A stretch of DNA of 64,000 bases, taken from DATCLS01 sp035296625. GTDB lineage: Bacteria; Actinomycetota; Acidimicrobiia; Acidimicrobiales; VFJN01. The first letter of the stretch is position 1. Each line of letters starts with the position of its first letter. Both the position numbers and the translations under genes were made by a program. The notes below the pieces were generated by a model, which was not told the origin of the DNA, made no database searches, and saw only the letters and a program-made list of their open reading frames with translations. Of the stretch, positions 16,972-24,644 are shown in pieces. Location: assembly GCA_035296625.1 (NCBI GenBank), contig DATHAO010000023.1, positions 62,001-126,000 on the forward strand, in the 5' to 3' direction.

Positions 16972-19900
16972 GTGAGCGTGCCGGGTCCGAAGCTGCTGGG
17001 GCGAGGGGTCATCGTCGACGCCGGGGCGGCCGTGCCCGACGCCTGGTCGGGGGCGCCCGTGGTGACGATCGACGAGAGGGTCCTCGTCGAACCCGAGGCG
17101 GTGGTCACGGCCCTGCACGACGCCTGGTCGGAGCGGCGGCCGGTCGTCGTCGTCCTCGAGGTCGACGCCGCCCGGTTCCGGGACCCCGTCGCCTACGACG
17201 TCCCCGAGCCCTGGCGCCTCGACCCGGGGCTCCAGCTCTGGCACGACCGCCTGCACTTCCTCGTCTGGGCCAACACCTACGACGCCCGCGGCGGCGAACC
17301 CGTGTGGTGGTGGGGCCGCAAGGCGATCAAGCTCGGCGCCCGGCCGGTCGAGTCGTCCGACGGCCCCGCCGCCGGCGACGTCGTCCTGCCCGAGGGCACC
17401 GTCGCCTGGGTCGACGGCGGCCCCCGCGGCGGCGTCGGGCCCGACGACGTCGGCGAGCCGCTGGTCCACGCCGAGTCCGTCGAGCAGGGCCTGCTCACGC
17501 TCGTGCCGCCCCGGCCCGATCCGGTCGAGGCGTCACTCACCTCCGTCGCCGGCTCGGCCGCCGCGGTGGCCGGCGCCGCCGTGGACGTGGCGGGCGGGAC
17601 CGACCCGCAGTCGGGGGCGGGTGGCGGTGCGGCGGGCGGCGCCCACGGCGCCGACCGGGGGGGCGAGGGCGTGCGGGCCGTGGACGTGGCGGGCGGGGCC
17701 GACCCGCAGTCGGGGGCGGGCGGCGGTGCGGCGGGCGGCGCCGGTGGGGCCGGCGTGAGCGGCGCCGGCGTGGCGGCGGGGGACGTGCGGGCCTTCGACG
17801 ACAACGGGTGGGCCGGCTACGACGAACCGCCGGGGTGGATGGACGAGCCCGCCGACTGGGGCGAACCCCTCGGGGCGTCCGCGCCCCGGTCCCGGGGCGC
17901 GGGCGGGGGATCCGGTCGCGGCGTGCCGGCCGGCCCGCTGCTCGCGGCCGTCGACCTGGCCGCCGATCAGCGAACCGCGGTCGAGCACGGGGCCGGTCCG
18001 GCCAGGGTGATCGCCCCCGCCGGCTCCGGCAAGACCCGCGTGCTCACCGCCCGGCTACGGCACGTGGTGATCGAGCGGGGCTACGAGCCCGGTGCCGTGG
18101 TCGCCGTCGCCTACAACCGCAAGGCCCGCGAGGAGATGGTGTCCCGGTCCCCCGGCATCGGGGCCCGTGTCCTCACCCTCAACGCCCTCGGCTATGACCT
18201 GGTGGCCGCCGGCCTCGGCCGGCGCCCCACCGTGGTCGAGCAGCGCGAGGTCCGACGCCTGCTCGAACCGCTCGTGCCCCGCGTCGCGCGCCGGCTCAAC
18301 ACCGACCCGCTCGCCCCCTACGTCGACGCGCTCGGCGCCGTGCGACTCGGCCTGCGCGACCCCGCCGAGGTCGAGGACGAGCGCGGCGACGTGCCCGGCC
18401 TCGCCGAGGCGTTCCCCGCCTACCGCGAAGAGCTGCGCCGGCGCGGCGTCATCGACTTCGACGAGCAGGTGCTGCTCGCCATCGAGCTGCTGCTCGCCGA
18501 CGGCCCCTTCCGCCGGGCGCAGCAGACCCGCCACCGCCACCTCCTCGTCGACGAGTTCCAGGACCTCACGCCAGCCCACGTGCTGCTCATCCGCCTGCTG
18601 GCCACGCCCCGCTTCGACGTCTTCGGCGTCGGCGACGACGACCAGGTGATCTACGGCCACGCCGGGGCGTCGCCCCGGTTCCTCACCGAGTTCGACCGCT
18701 ACTTCCCTGGTGCCGACGCCCACGCCCTCGAGGTCAACTACCGCTGCCCGGTGCCCGTCGTGGCGGCCGCCCGCAACCTGCTCACCCGCAACCGCGTCCG
18801 GGTCCCGAAGAAGATCCGGGCCGTCGGCGAGCCGGTCGGCGATGGTGGGACCCCGGCCGCCGGGGAGGTGAGCAACCCCGCCTCGGGGGCGGACGCGCCC
18901 GGGCTGCGCGTCGTGCGCCACGAACCTCAGGCCGGGGCGAACGCGCTGGTTGAGGTCGTGCGGACCTGGCTCGACGAGCCGGGCACCCGCCCGGTCGAGG
19001 TGGCCGTGCTGGCCCGGGTCGGTTCGCTGCTGCTGGCACCGCAGGTGGCGCTCGTCGACGCCGGCGTGCCGGTCTCCTCCAGCCTGCGCCCCGACGTGCT
19101 GGGCCGTACCGGCCTGCGCGCCGCTCTCGCCTACCTGCGCATCGCCGCCTCTCCCGAGGACTTCGCCGGGGCGGACCTGGTCGAGGTGCGTCGCCGGCCG
19201 AGCCGCGGCCTCCCCACATGGGTCGACAAGTGGCTCGGCCGGTGCCGCTCGATCGACGACGTGGTCGTCGCGGCCGGGCGCATCGACGACGCCAAGGTGG
19301 CCGACAAGCTCGACGGCCTCGCCAGCGACCTCGTCGAGCTGGCCCGCCGGGCCCGCGGCGGCACGACCCGCGCGGTCCTCGAGCACGTACGCGACGGCGT
19401 GGGCCTGGGCCAGGCCATCGACCTGCTCGACGCCTCGGGCGGGGGCGACGGCCTGTCGCACCGCGACGACCTCGAGGGCCTCGTCCAGGTCGCCGACCTG
19501 CATCCCGATCCCGGCGGGTTCGAGCCGTGGCTGCGCGACCTGCTCGCCCGGCCGGGCGACGACGCCGGCGTCACGCTCTCGACCGTGCACCGCGTCAAGG
19601 GCCGCGAGTGGCCCCGCGTCGCCGTCTTCGGGGCGACCGACGGGCTCGTGCCGCACCGCCTCTCCGAGAGTCGCGGCGGCATCGAGGAGGAGCGCCGTGT
19701 CTTCCACGTCGCCATCACTCGCGGCATCGGCCGGGTCGTCGTGCTGGCCGACGCGAGCCGCCCGTCGCCGTTCCTCGTCGAGCTGGAAGCTCCGGCTACG
19801 GCGGAGGAGCTGGCGGCCGCCGACACTGCGATTGCGGCGGGGCGCGACGGCGGCCGGGCCGGCGGCGGCACGGGCGACGAGCTGGCCGCGCGGCGGGCCC

Positions 19901-20199
19901 GGCGCCGTGAGCGCCTGGTCGGCGCCGGGACCGTTGGCACCAACGTGGACGCCGACGCTGCGCCGGTCGACCCGGCGCTGGCCGAGGCGCTTCGGGGCTG
20001 GCGGCGCGACCGCAGCAAGGCCGACGGCGTTCCGGCCTACGTGATCCTGCACGACCGGCACCTGACGACGATCGCCGAGCGCCACCCCACGAGCCTCGAA
20101 GCGCTCGCCAGGTGCCCGGGCATCGGCCCCGCCCGGCTCGAGGCCTACGGCGAGGAGCTGGTCGAGCTGCTGCGGGCCCACTCCTCAGCGGAGGGATGA
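16972..20199 (+). CDS. UvrD2-like ATP-dependent DNA helicase with HRDC domain
   Basis: The product has 1075 residues. Residues 1-180 form an unrecognised N-terminal domain rich in Trp (VWWWGRKAIK). About 110 residues of Gly/Ala low complexity follow, and then an SF1 helicase. The P-loop APAGSGKTR is near residue 347, motif II is LLVDEFQD near 527, and GDDDQVIYGHAGA follows. An HRDC domain occupies the last 75 residues (ALARCPGIGPARLEAYG). Helicase plus HRDC matches actinobacterial UvrD2, a 3'-5' repair helicase. The large N-terminal extension is unusual. GTG 16972 has TAGCCT six nt upstream, a leaderless start. The linker contains an imperfect direct repeat of about 63 nt offset by 99 nt. Confidence 0.9.
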   Translation: MSVPGPKLLGRGVIVDAGAAVPDAWSGAPVVTIDERVLVEPEAVVTALHDAWSERRPVVVVLEVDAARFRDPVAYDVPEPWRLDPGLQLWHDRLHFLVWANTYDARGGEPVWWWGRKAIKLGARPVESSDGPAAGDVVLPEGTVAWVDGGPRGGVGPDDVGEPLVHAESVEQGLLTLVPPRPDPVEASLTSVAGSAAAVAGAAVDVAGGTDPQSGAGGGAAGGAHGADRGGEGVRAVDVAGGADPQSGAGGGAAGGAGGAGVSGAGVAAGDVRAFDDNGWAGYDEPPGWMDEPADWGEPLGASAPRSRGAGGGSGRGVPAGPLLAAVDLAADQRTAVEHGAGPARVIAPAGSGKTRVLTARLRHVVIERGYEPGAVVAVAYNRKAREEMVSRSPGIGARVLTLNALGYDLVAAGLGRRPTVVEQREVRRLLEPLVPRVARRLNTDPLAPYVDALGAVRLGLRDPAEVEDERGDVPGLAEAFPAYREELRRRGVIDFDEQVLLAIELLLADGPFRRAQQTRHRHLLVDEFQDLTPAHVLLIRLLATPRFDVFGVGDDDQVIYGHAGASPRFLTEFDRYFPGADAHALEVNYRCPVPVVAAARNLLTRNRVRVPKKIRAVGEPVGDGGTPAAGEVSNPASGADAPGLRVVRHEPQAGANALVEVVRTWLDEPGTRPVEVAVLARVGSLLLAPQVALVDAGVPVSSSLRPDVLGRTGLRAALAYLRIAASPEDFAGADLVEVRRRPSRGLPTWVDKWLGRCRSIDDVVVAAGRIDDAKVADKLDGLASDLVELARRARGGTTRAVLEHVRDGVGLGQAIDLLDASGGGDGLSHRDDLEGLVQVADLHPDPGGFEPWLRDLLARPGDDAGVTLSTVHRVKGREWPRVAVFGATDGLVPHRLSESRGGIEEERRVFHVAITRGIGRVVVLADASRPSPFLVELEAPATAEELAAADTAIAAGRDGGRAGGGTGDELAARRARRRERLVGAGTVGTNVDADAAPVDPALAEALRGWRRDRSKADGVPAYVILHDRHLTTIAERHPTSLEALARCPGIGPARLEAYGEELVELLRAHSSAEG

Positions 20200-20266
20200 C
20201 TCGCCGGCGACCGAGGGACCGACCACGCAGAGCGGATCACGTGCCCACAGGATGTAGCGTTCCGGG

Positions 20267-21379
20267 ATGACCAGAGTGAGGGGGAGCCGCTCGGCAGCGA
20301 CGCCGGGCGGGCCGGGGGGCGAACGGTCCGCGGCCGGGAGCCGCCCCCCTGGGCCCGGCGCCTCCGACCCCGCATCCGGGCCCCCTGCGCCGGCCGCCGA
20401 GGACGCCTCCGGCGAGGACGCTGCCGGCGAGGACGCCTCCGGCGAGGACGCTGCCGGCGACGTCGCCTCCGGGGAGGACGCTCCCGGCGAGGATGCTGCC
20501 GGCGGCACCGGCGACGTCGCCTCCGGGGAGGACGCTCCCGGCGAGGACGCTGCCGGCGGCACCGGCGACGAGGTCACCGACGACCGCCCGGGCGACGCCG
20601 GCGCCGGGAAGGAGTCGGGCCGACCCGGGCGCATCGGGCGGCCCCGCGGGCCCCGGCGCTCACGCGACGAGCGACGGGCCGAGCTGCTCGACGCCGCGGA
20701 GCGGGCGATCCGCCGCATCGGTCCACAGGCCTCGATGGACGAGCTCGCCGCCGAGGCCGGCATCACCAAGCCGATCCTCTACTCCCACTTCGGCGACAAG
20801 GCCGGCCTGGCAGGCGCGCTGACCGAGCGCGTGGCCGCCGAGCTGGGCGAGGCCATCTCCGACTCGCTGGAGCGGGTGCAGCACCCCGAGCAGGTGGTGT
20901 CCTCGACGATCGACGCCTTCTGCTCGTTCATCGAGACCGAGACCGAGCTCTACCATTTCCTCTGGCACACGGCGCTGACCCAGGGCGGCGACGCCGATCC
21001 GAAGATGATGATGGTCGGCTTCGCTAATCAGATCGCCTATGCGCTCGGCTCGGCGCTGCGCCAGGTCGGGGCGGACTCGGGGGCGGCCGAGCCCTGGTCC
21101 TACGCCATCGTGGGCATGACCCTCACGGCCGGCGAGTGGTGGCTGCGGCGCCGGTCGATGTCACGCGACGACCTCGTCGCGTACCTCACCCAGCTGCTGT
21201 GGGGCGGGCTCGCCGGCGCCGGGTTCGACCGTCTAGGTCCCCTGTTCTCGGTCGAGGACGCGGGCGACGAATCCACGCGCGACGAGCCAGCCGCCAACGT
21301 CACGCCCATCACCGGCCGTGCGGGCGGTCCCGCGGTACCGATCCCGCCCTCGACGCCCGCCGCCCCCGGCGACCGCTGA
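20267..21379 (+). CDS. TetR-family regulator with repetitive acidic N-terminus
   Basis: The product has 370 residues. The first 130 are low complexity, including many SGEDAAGED-type units arising from 15-bp and longer direct repeats. The TetR helix-turn-helix then begins (SRDERRAELLDAAERAIRR, DELAAEAGITKPILYSHFG), followed by a ligand domain with a stretch of Phe, Tyr, His and Trp (ELYHFLWHTA). ATG 20267 has TAGCGT six nt upstream. That promoter position implies the acidic repeat tail is really translated, rather than a mis-called start. It lies downstream of the UvrD2-like gene and is convergent with the carotenoid oxygenase operon. Its target is unknown. Confidence 0.85.
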   Translation: MTRVRGSRSAATPGGPGGERSAAGSRPPGPGASDPASGPPAPAAEDASGEDAAGEDASGEDAAGDVASGEDAPGEDAAGGTGDVASGEDAPGEDAAGGTGDEVTDDRPGDAGAGKESGRPGRIGRPRGPRRSRDERRAELLDAAERAIRRIGPQASMDELAAEAGITKPILYSHFGDKAGLAGALTERVAAELGEAISDSLERVQHPEQVVSSTIDAFCSFIETETELYHFLWHTALTQGGDADPKMMMVGFANQIAYALGSALRQVGADSGAAEPWSYAIVGMTLTAGEWWLRRRSMSRDDLVAYLTQLLWGGLAGAGFDRLGPLFSVEDAGDESTRDEPAANVTPITGRAGGPAVPIPPSTPAAPGDR

Positions 21380-21430
21380 CCCGCCGGAGCCCGTCTGCGC
21401 ACGGCGGGCCGCGCGGCTTGGGCTCGGGAC

Positions 21431-22768
21431 TCACCGGTCGGGCACCCAGCTGCCGTGGAAGCCGAACGGCACGCGGGCCGGCAGGTGCACGGTGGCGACC
21501 GGGTCGCCGGTCATGTCCTGCGCCGCCAGGACCACCACGTCGCTGAGGCCGGTGCCCGCGTCCCACACGTAGGACAGCAGCCACCCGTCGTCCTCGGCGG
21601 CGTCGTCGTCCCGGGGCACGAACACCGGCTCCAGCGTGACCCGGCCTGGGCCGAAGTCGTGCACCTCGCGGGTCCCCCGCTGGAGGTCGTGCTTGATCGC
21701 CGGCCCGTGCTCGACGTGGTCGCCGACGGCGGCGGTGTAACCGTAGCGGTGGGGGCGGCCGGTGCGACGCTCGTCGACCCGGGGGAACTCCTGGCCGCGG
21801 TCGTCGAGCGGGGTGGTCGCGACCGCGCCGGTGCCGCCGGTGGCGGGTACGGTCCACCGCTCCAGCGTGGGCCGGCCCTCATCGGGCCCGTTCATCACGG
21901 TGGCGAACATGCGAGGGTGGCGGACGAGGTCGACCACCACGTCGCCGTCGGGCGAGTCGTACGCGTTGAGCGGGTGGAACACGTAGCACTCGGGCGCCTC
22001 GAACCACATGACCTCGTCCGCGGCGCCGGTGAGCGGTAGCAGGCCGAGGCGGGACGGGTGCTCCGGGTTCCATCCGTAGGGCAGCGTCGAGCCGGCCATG
22101 GCGGCGTCGAGGTCGAAGGTGACCGGCAGGTCGAACAGCAGCACGTAGCGCTCGGTGATGGCGCAGTCGTGGACCATCGGACCACCCTCCACCGGTACTT
22201 GCAGCTCGCGGCGCACCCGGGCGTCGGGACCGAGAACGACGTGGCGGATGTGGTCCCAAGCCCAGTTGTAGGTCACGGCGTGCAACTCGCCGGTGGCCGG
22301 GTCGCGCTTGGTGTGGGCACTGAAGCCGCCGTCCAGCGTGCCGCCGAAGTCGCAGCGCTCCATGGTGTCGAGCTCGTCCGTCAGCTCGATCGGCCGCGAT
22401 CCGGCCTCCACGAGGGCGAAGGTGCGCCCGTCGACGCCGATGACGTGCGTGTTCACCTCGCCATCGCCCTGGCGGTCGCCGGGCAGCGGGCCCGAGCCGA
22501 GCGCTGCGGCGGTTGCCGAGTCGCGCACCCACCGGTTGCGGTACCACTGCGCGCGACCGTCACCGAGGCGCACGCCGTGCACCATCCCGGCGCCGGTGAA
22601 CCAGTGGTACTTCGCGAGGTCGGGCACGGTCACTGGGTTGGGCCCGATGCGCAGCAGGCGGCCGGACAGCTCGGGCGGGAGCGTGCCTGTCACGGGCAGG
22701 TCGTGGGCGGTCACCTCCTCGTGGACCGGTGCGAAGTTGCCGTCGAGGAACGTGGTCGTGGCCGTCAT
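21431..22768 (-). CDS. Carotenoid/apocarotenoid cleavage oxygenase family protein
   Basis: The product has 445 residues with the seven-bladed propeller of carotenoid oxygenases. The four iron-binding histidines are visible in order: FSAHTKRDP (about 150), MVHDCAITE (about 200), VFHPLNAYD (about 262) and FHGSWVPDR (about 438). The N-terminal RIGPNPVTVPDL and YHWFTGAGMVHGV are typical. It would cleave a C=C bond in a carotenoid, apocarotenoid or stilbene-like substrate using Fe(II) and O2; which one cannot be told. ATG 22768 overlaps the upstream TetR stop (ATGA) and has GGAGGGG 7 nt before it. It is the last gene of a three-gene operon with a membrane protein and that TetR. Confidence 0.93.
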   Translation of the reverse strand: MTATTTFLDGNFAPVHEEVTAHDLPVTGTLPPELSGRLLRIGPNPVTVPDLAKYHWFTGAGMVHGVRLGDGRAQWYRNRWVRDSATAAALGSGPLPGDRQGDGEVNTHVIGVDGRTFALVEAGSRPIELTDELDTMERCDFGGTLDGGFSAHTKRDPATGELHAVTYNWAWDHIRHVVLGPDARVRRELQVPVEGGPMVHDCAITERYVLLFDLPVTFDLDAAMAGSTLPYGWNPEHPSRLGLLPLTGAADEVMWFEAPECYVFHPLNAYDSPDGDVVVDLVRHPRMFATVMNGPDEGRPTLERWTVPATGGTGAVATTPLDDRGQEFPRVDERRTGRPHRYGYTAAVGDHVEHGPAIKHDLQRGTREVHDFGPGRVTLEPVFVPRDDDAAEDDGWLLSYVWDAGTGLSDVVVLAAQDMTGDPVATVHLPARVPFGFHGSWVPDR

Positions 22769-23481
22769 GGGGGTCCCCCCTCCGAGGGACCGGCGGAGGG
22801 TCCGCCGGGCAGAGCGTCGAGTGCATCGAGCGCGTCGAGGGCGTCGGACGGTCCGAGGACCCCGAAGAGCAGCCGGCGGGACACGGTCCGCACGCTGCTG
22901 AGCTGGCCCACCCCCACGACGTGGGGCAGGGCGCCATGGATGAGCAGCTCGGAGATGCCGTGGGCCTGCGCCCACAGCACCGCCGCCACCGTGCGCGTCG
23001 GCTGATCGGGGTGCCACCCCTCGCCCTGCGCTTCCTCCACGAGCGAGACCAGCTGGCCGAACGAGCGGTCCCCGGCTGCCTGGTACGCGGGGTCTGCGAC
23101 GTCGCACCGCTCGGGCCGGAACGTCACGGAGAACACGCCGGGGTCGGCGACCGCCACGTCGATGTAGCCCTGCCCGGCGATGGCCAGGCGGTCGACGGCC
23201 CGGAGCGGCACGCCGGTGCGCGTCGCCCCGGCCTCGGCGGCGGCGAGCGCCTCGTCGATCGTCGCCACCAGGCGGTCGAAGCCCTGGGCCGCCACGGCCG
23301 CCAGCAGCGAGGCCAACGTGGGGAAGTGGCGCAGCGGCGCCCCGTGGGACACGCCGGCGTGCCGGGCGATGGCCCGAAGGCTCAGCCCCTCGAGGCCCTC
23401 CTTGTCCACCACTTCCCGTGCGGCCTGCAACAGGCGCTCGCGGGTCGAGGCGGCCTCGCCGGCGGGCGGTGGGGTGGTCAC
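22765..23481 (-). CDS. TetR-family regulator of the carotenoid-oxygenase operon
   Basis: The product has 238 residues. The helix-turn-helix is at residues 15-55 (LRAIARHAGVSHGAPLRHF). The rest is a TetR_C-type ligand domain with WAQAHGISELL. The C-terminus carries an ALDALDALDAL run from a 9-bp repeat. GTG 23481 starts one base after the stop of the membrane-protein gene, and the stop overlaps the oxygenase ATG. Its own operon begins behind two palindromes at 23894-23929, the most likely operators. It would be a self-regulating repressor responding to a hydrophobic substrate. Confidence 0.88.
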   Translation of the reverse strand: MTTPPPAGEAASTRERLLQAAREVVDKEGLEGLSLRAIARHAGVSHGAPLRHFPTLASLLAAVAAQGFDRLVATIDEALAAAEAGATRTGVPLRAVDRLAIAGQGYIDVAVADPGVFSVTFRPERCDVADPAYQAAGDRSFGQLVSLVEEAQGEGWHPDQPTRTVAAVLWAQAHGISELLIHGALPHVVGVGQLSSVRTVSRRLLFGVLGPSDALDALDALDALPGGPSAGPSEGGPP

Positions 23482-23482
23482 C

Positions 23483-23893
23483 TCAGGCCGCCGCCAGCAG
23501 ACCCACGCCCAGCGTCGCGGCTCCGGCGGCGAGGAGCACCGCGCCGATCGGCAGCAACACGAACAGCCGGTTCGGGGTCGTGACCCCCTTGCCCAGCACC
23601 GACAGGAAGAACGCAGCGGGGATGAGGATGGCGGCTATGGCGATGCCGGAGCGGGCCACCCATTCGCCGGCCCCGTCGAGGTCGGTGGTGTCGACGAACA
23701 CCTGGGCGACGAGCGCCAGGGTGACGAACATGCCGGCGTGGCCGTGGCCGGCCCGCGAGAACGTGAGCTGCAGGTCGGTCGCCGGATCCTGTCCCCGTGT
23801 CATTCGCAGCACGGCCCGCCCACCCAGCTCGACGGCCACGAGACTCAGGAAGAGGATGCCGCCCATCACCTGGGATTGGTTCGAGAGCTCCAT
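23483..23893 (-). CDS. Small four-helix membrane protein, unknown function
   Basis: The product has 136 residues with four hydrophobic segments, at about 8-28, 58-78, 85-105 and 112-135. A conserved-looking FSRAGHGHAGMF lies at the second span. It begins at ATG 23893, six nt after a GACACT -10, so the mRNA is probably leaderless. An upstream reading from 23935 would translate the operator and is rejected. It is first in the operon with a TetR regulator and a carotenoid oxygenase, so it may handle the oxygenase's substrate or product. I know similar small membrane proteins in actinobacteria but not their function. Confidence 0.75.
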   Translation of the reverse strand: MELSNQSQVMGGILFLSLVAVELGGRAVLRMTRGQDPATDLQLTFSRAGHGHAGMFVTLALVAQVFVDTTDLDGAGEWVARSGIAIAAILIPAAFFLSVLGKGVTTPNRLFVLLPIGAVLLAAGAATLGVGLLAAA

Positions 23894-23929
23894 GTAGACA
23901 GTGTCTACTGGGATGTAGACAGTGTCAAC
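23894..23929 (-). promoter_or_regulatory. Promoter with twin palindromic operators
   Basis: On the minus strand TTGACA (23928-23923), a 17-bp spacer and GACACT (23905-23900) form a near-consensus promoter six nt from ATG 23893. GTAGACA-g-TGTCTAC (23894-23908) is a perfect 15-bp palindrome over the -10. GTAGACA-g-TGTCAAC (23915-23929) is a one-mismatch copy over the -35. The centres are 21 bp apart, two helical turns. The likely ligand is the TetR protein encoded in the same operon. Confidence 0.75.
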
Positions 23930-23935
23930 AAGCAA

Positions 23936-24272
23936 TCACCGGGTGTCCGTGAGGTGCCGGGCGGCCAGCGCCACGAGCACGACGAGCGACTCGTCGAGCA
24001 GCGTGACGAGGTCGTCGCGCCCCGGCTCACCGGTTGTGAGCCAGTCGGTGACGACCTGCTCGGTGAAGGCGGTCCAGCCCCGGGCGGCCAACCACAGGCG
24101 CGGCGGCGCGGGCTCCGGGACGCCGAGTCGGCGCAGCACCCGCGTCGACATGCGCGCCCGGGTGACGTCGAACACCTCACGCAGGGAGGCATCGCCCCCG
24201 CCCGCCCCCCGGACCAGCGAGATGTAGGCATCGCGATTCTGGCTCACGTAGTCGATGTAGGCCTCGGTGCCC
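23936..24272 (-). pseudogene. TetR regulator, C-terminal part only; DNA-binding half replaced by repeats
   Basis: About 110 codons match the ligand-binding half of a TetR protein, from TEAYIDYVSQNRDAYISLVRG-like sequence through ALAARHLTDTR at the stop. Where the helix-turn-helix should be, the reading frame instead runs into two copies of the interspersed palindromic element and stays open to about 24583. The product would be a DNA-binding-dead fusion. The next gene's 3' end is at 24645, so the missing half is not nearby. It lies immediately upstream of the twin-operator promoter in the same direction. Confidence 0.8.
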
Positions 24273-24625
24273 GACGCCTGCGGTGCCGGCCTTCCGCCGC
24301 CGGGGAAGGGCGCCCCGGCAGCGGCCGGCATCCTCAGCGCCACCCGCCCTCGTCGGGGGGCGCGACGGTCACGGGCGGGAGTGCCCGGGTTCCGGGCGGG
24401 TCCTGTCGCCTGCGGTGCCGGCCTTCCGCCGCCGGGGAAGGGCGCCCCGGCAGCGGCCGGCATCCTCAGCGCCACCCGCCCTCGTCGGTGGGCGCCCGGG
24501 CCGCTGGTCACCACGGCGGGCAGCGGGCGGCCCTCAGCGCCACCCGCCCTCGTCGGTGGGCGCCCGGGGCCGCTGGTCACCACGGCGGGCAGCGGGCGGC
24601 CCTCAGCGCCACCCGGCCTCGTCGC
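24272..24625 (+). repeat. Palindromic element copies D and E plus tandem right-arm duplications
   Basis: Copy D (24272-24352) lacks the left arm and abuts TetR coding sequence. Copy E (24394-24488) is complete. The two cores are 132 bp apart, which keeps the minus-strand frame open through both. After copy E its right arm, beginning CCTCAGCGCCACCCG, recurs at 24532 and 24601, giving a tandem with 68- and 69-bp periods that contains GGTCACCACGGCGGGCAGCG. No gene lies between 24273 and 24644. Confidence 0.85.
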
Positions 24626-24644
24626 GGCCGGCCTGGTGCGGGCT

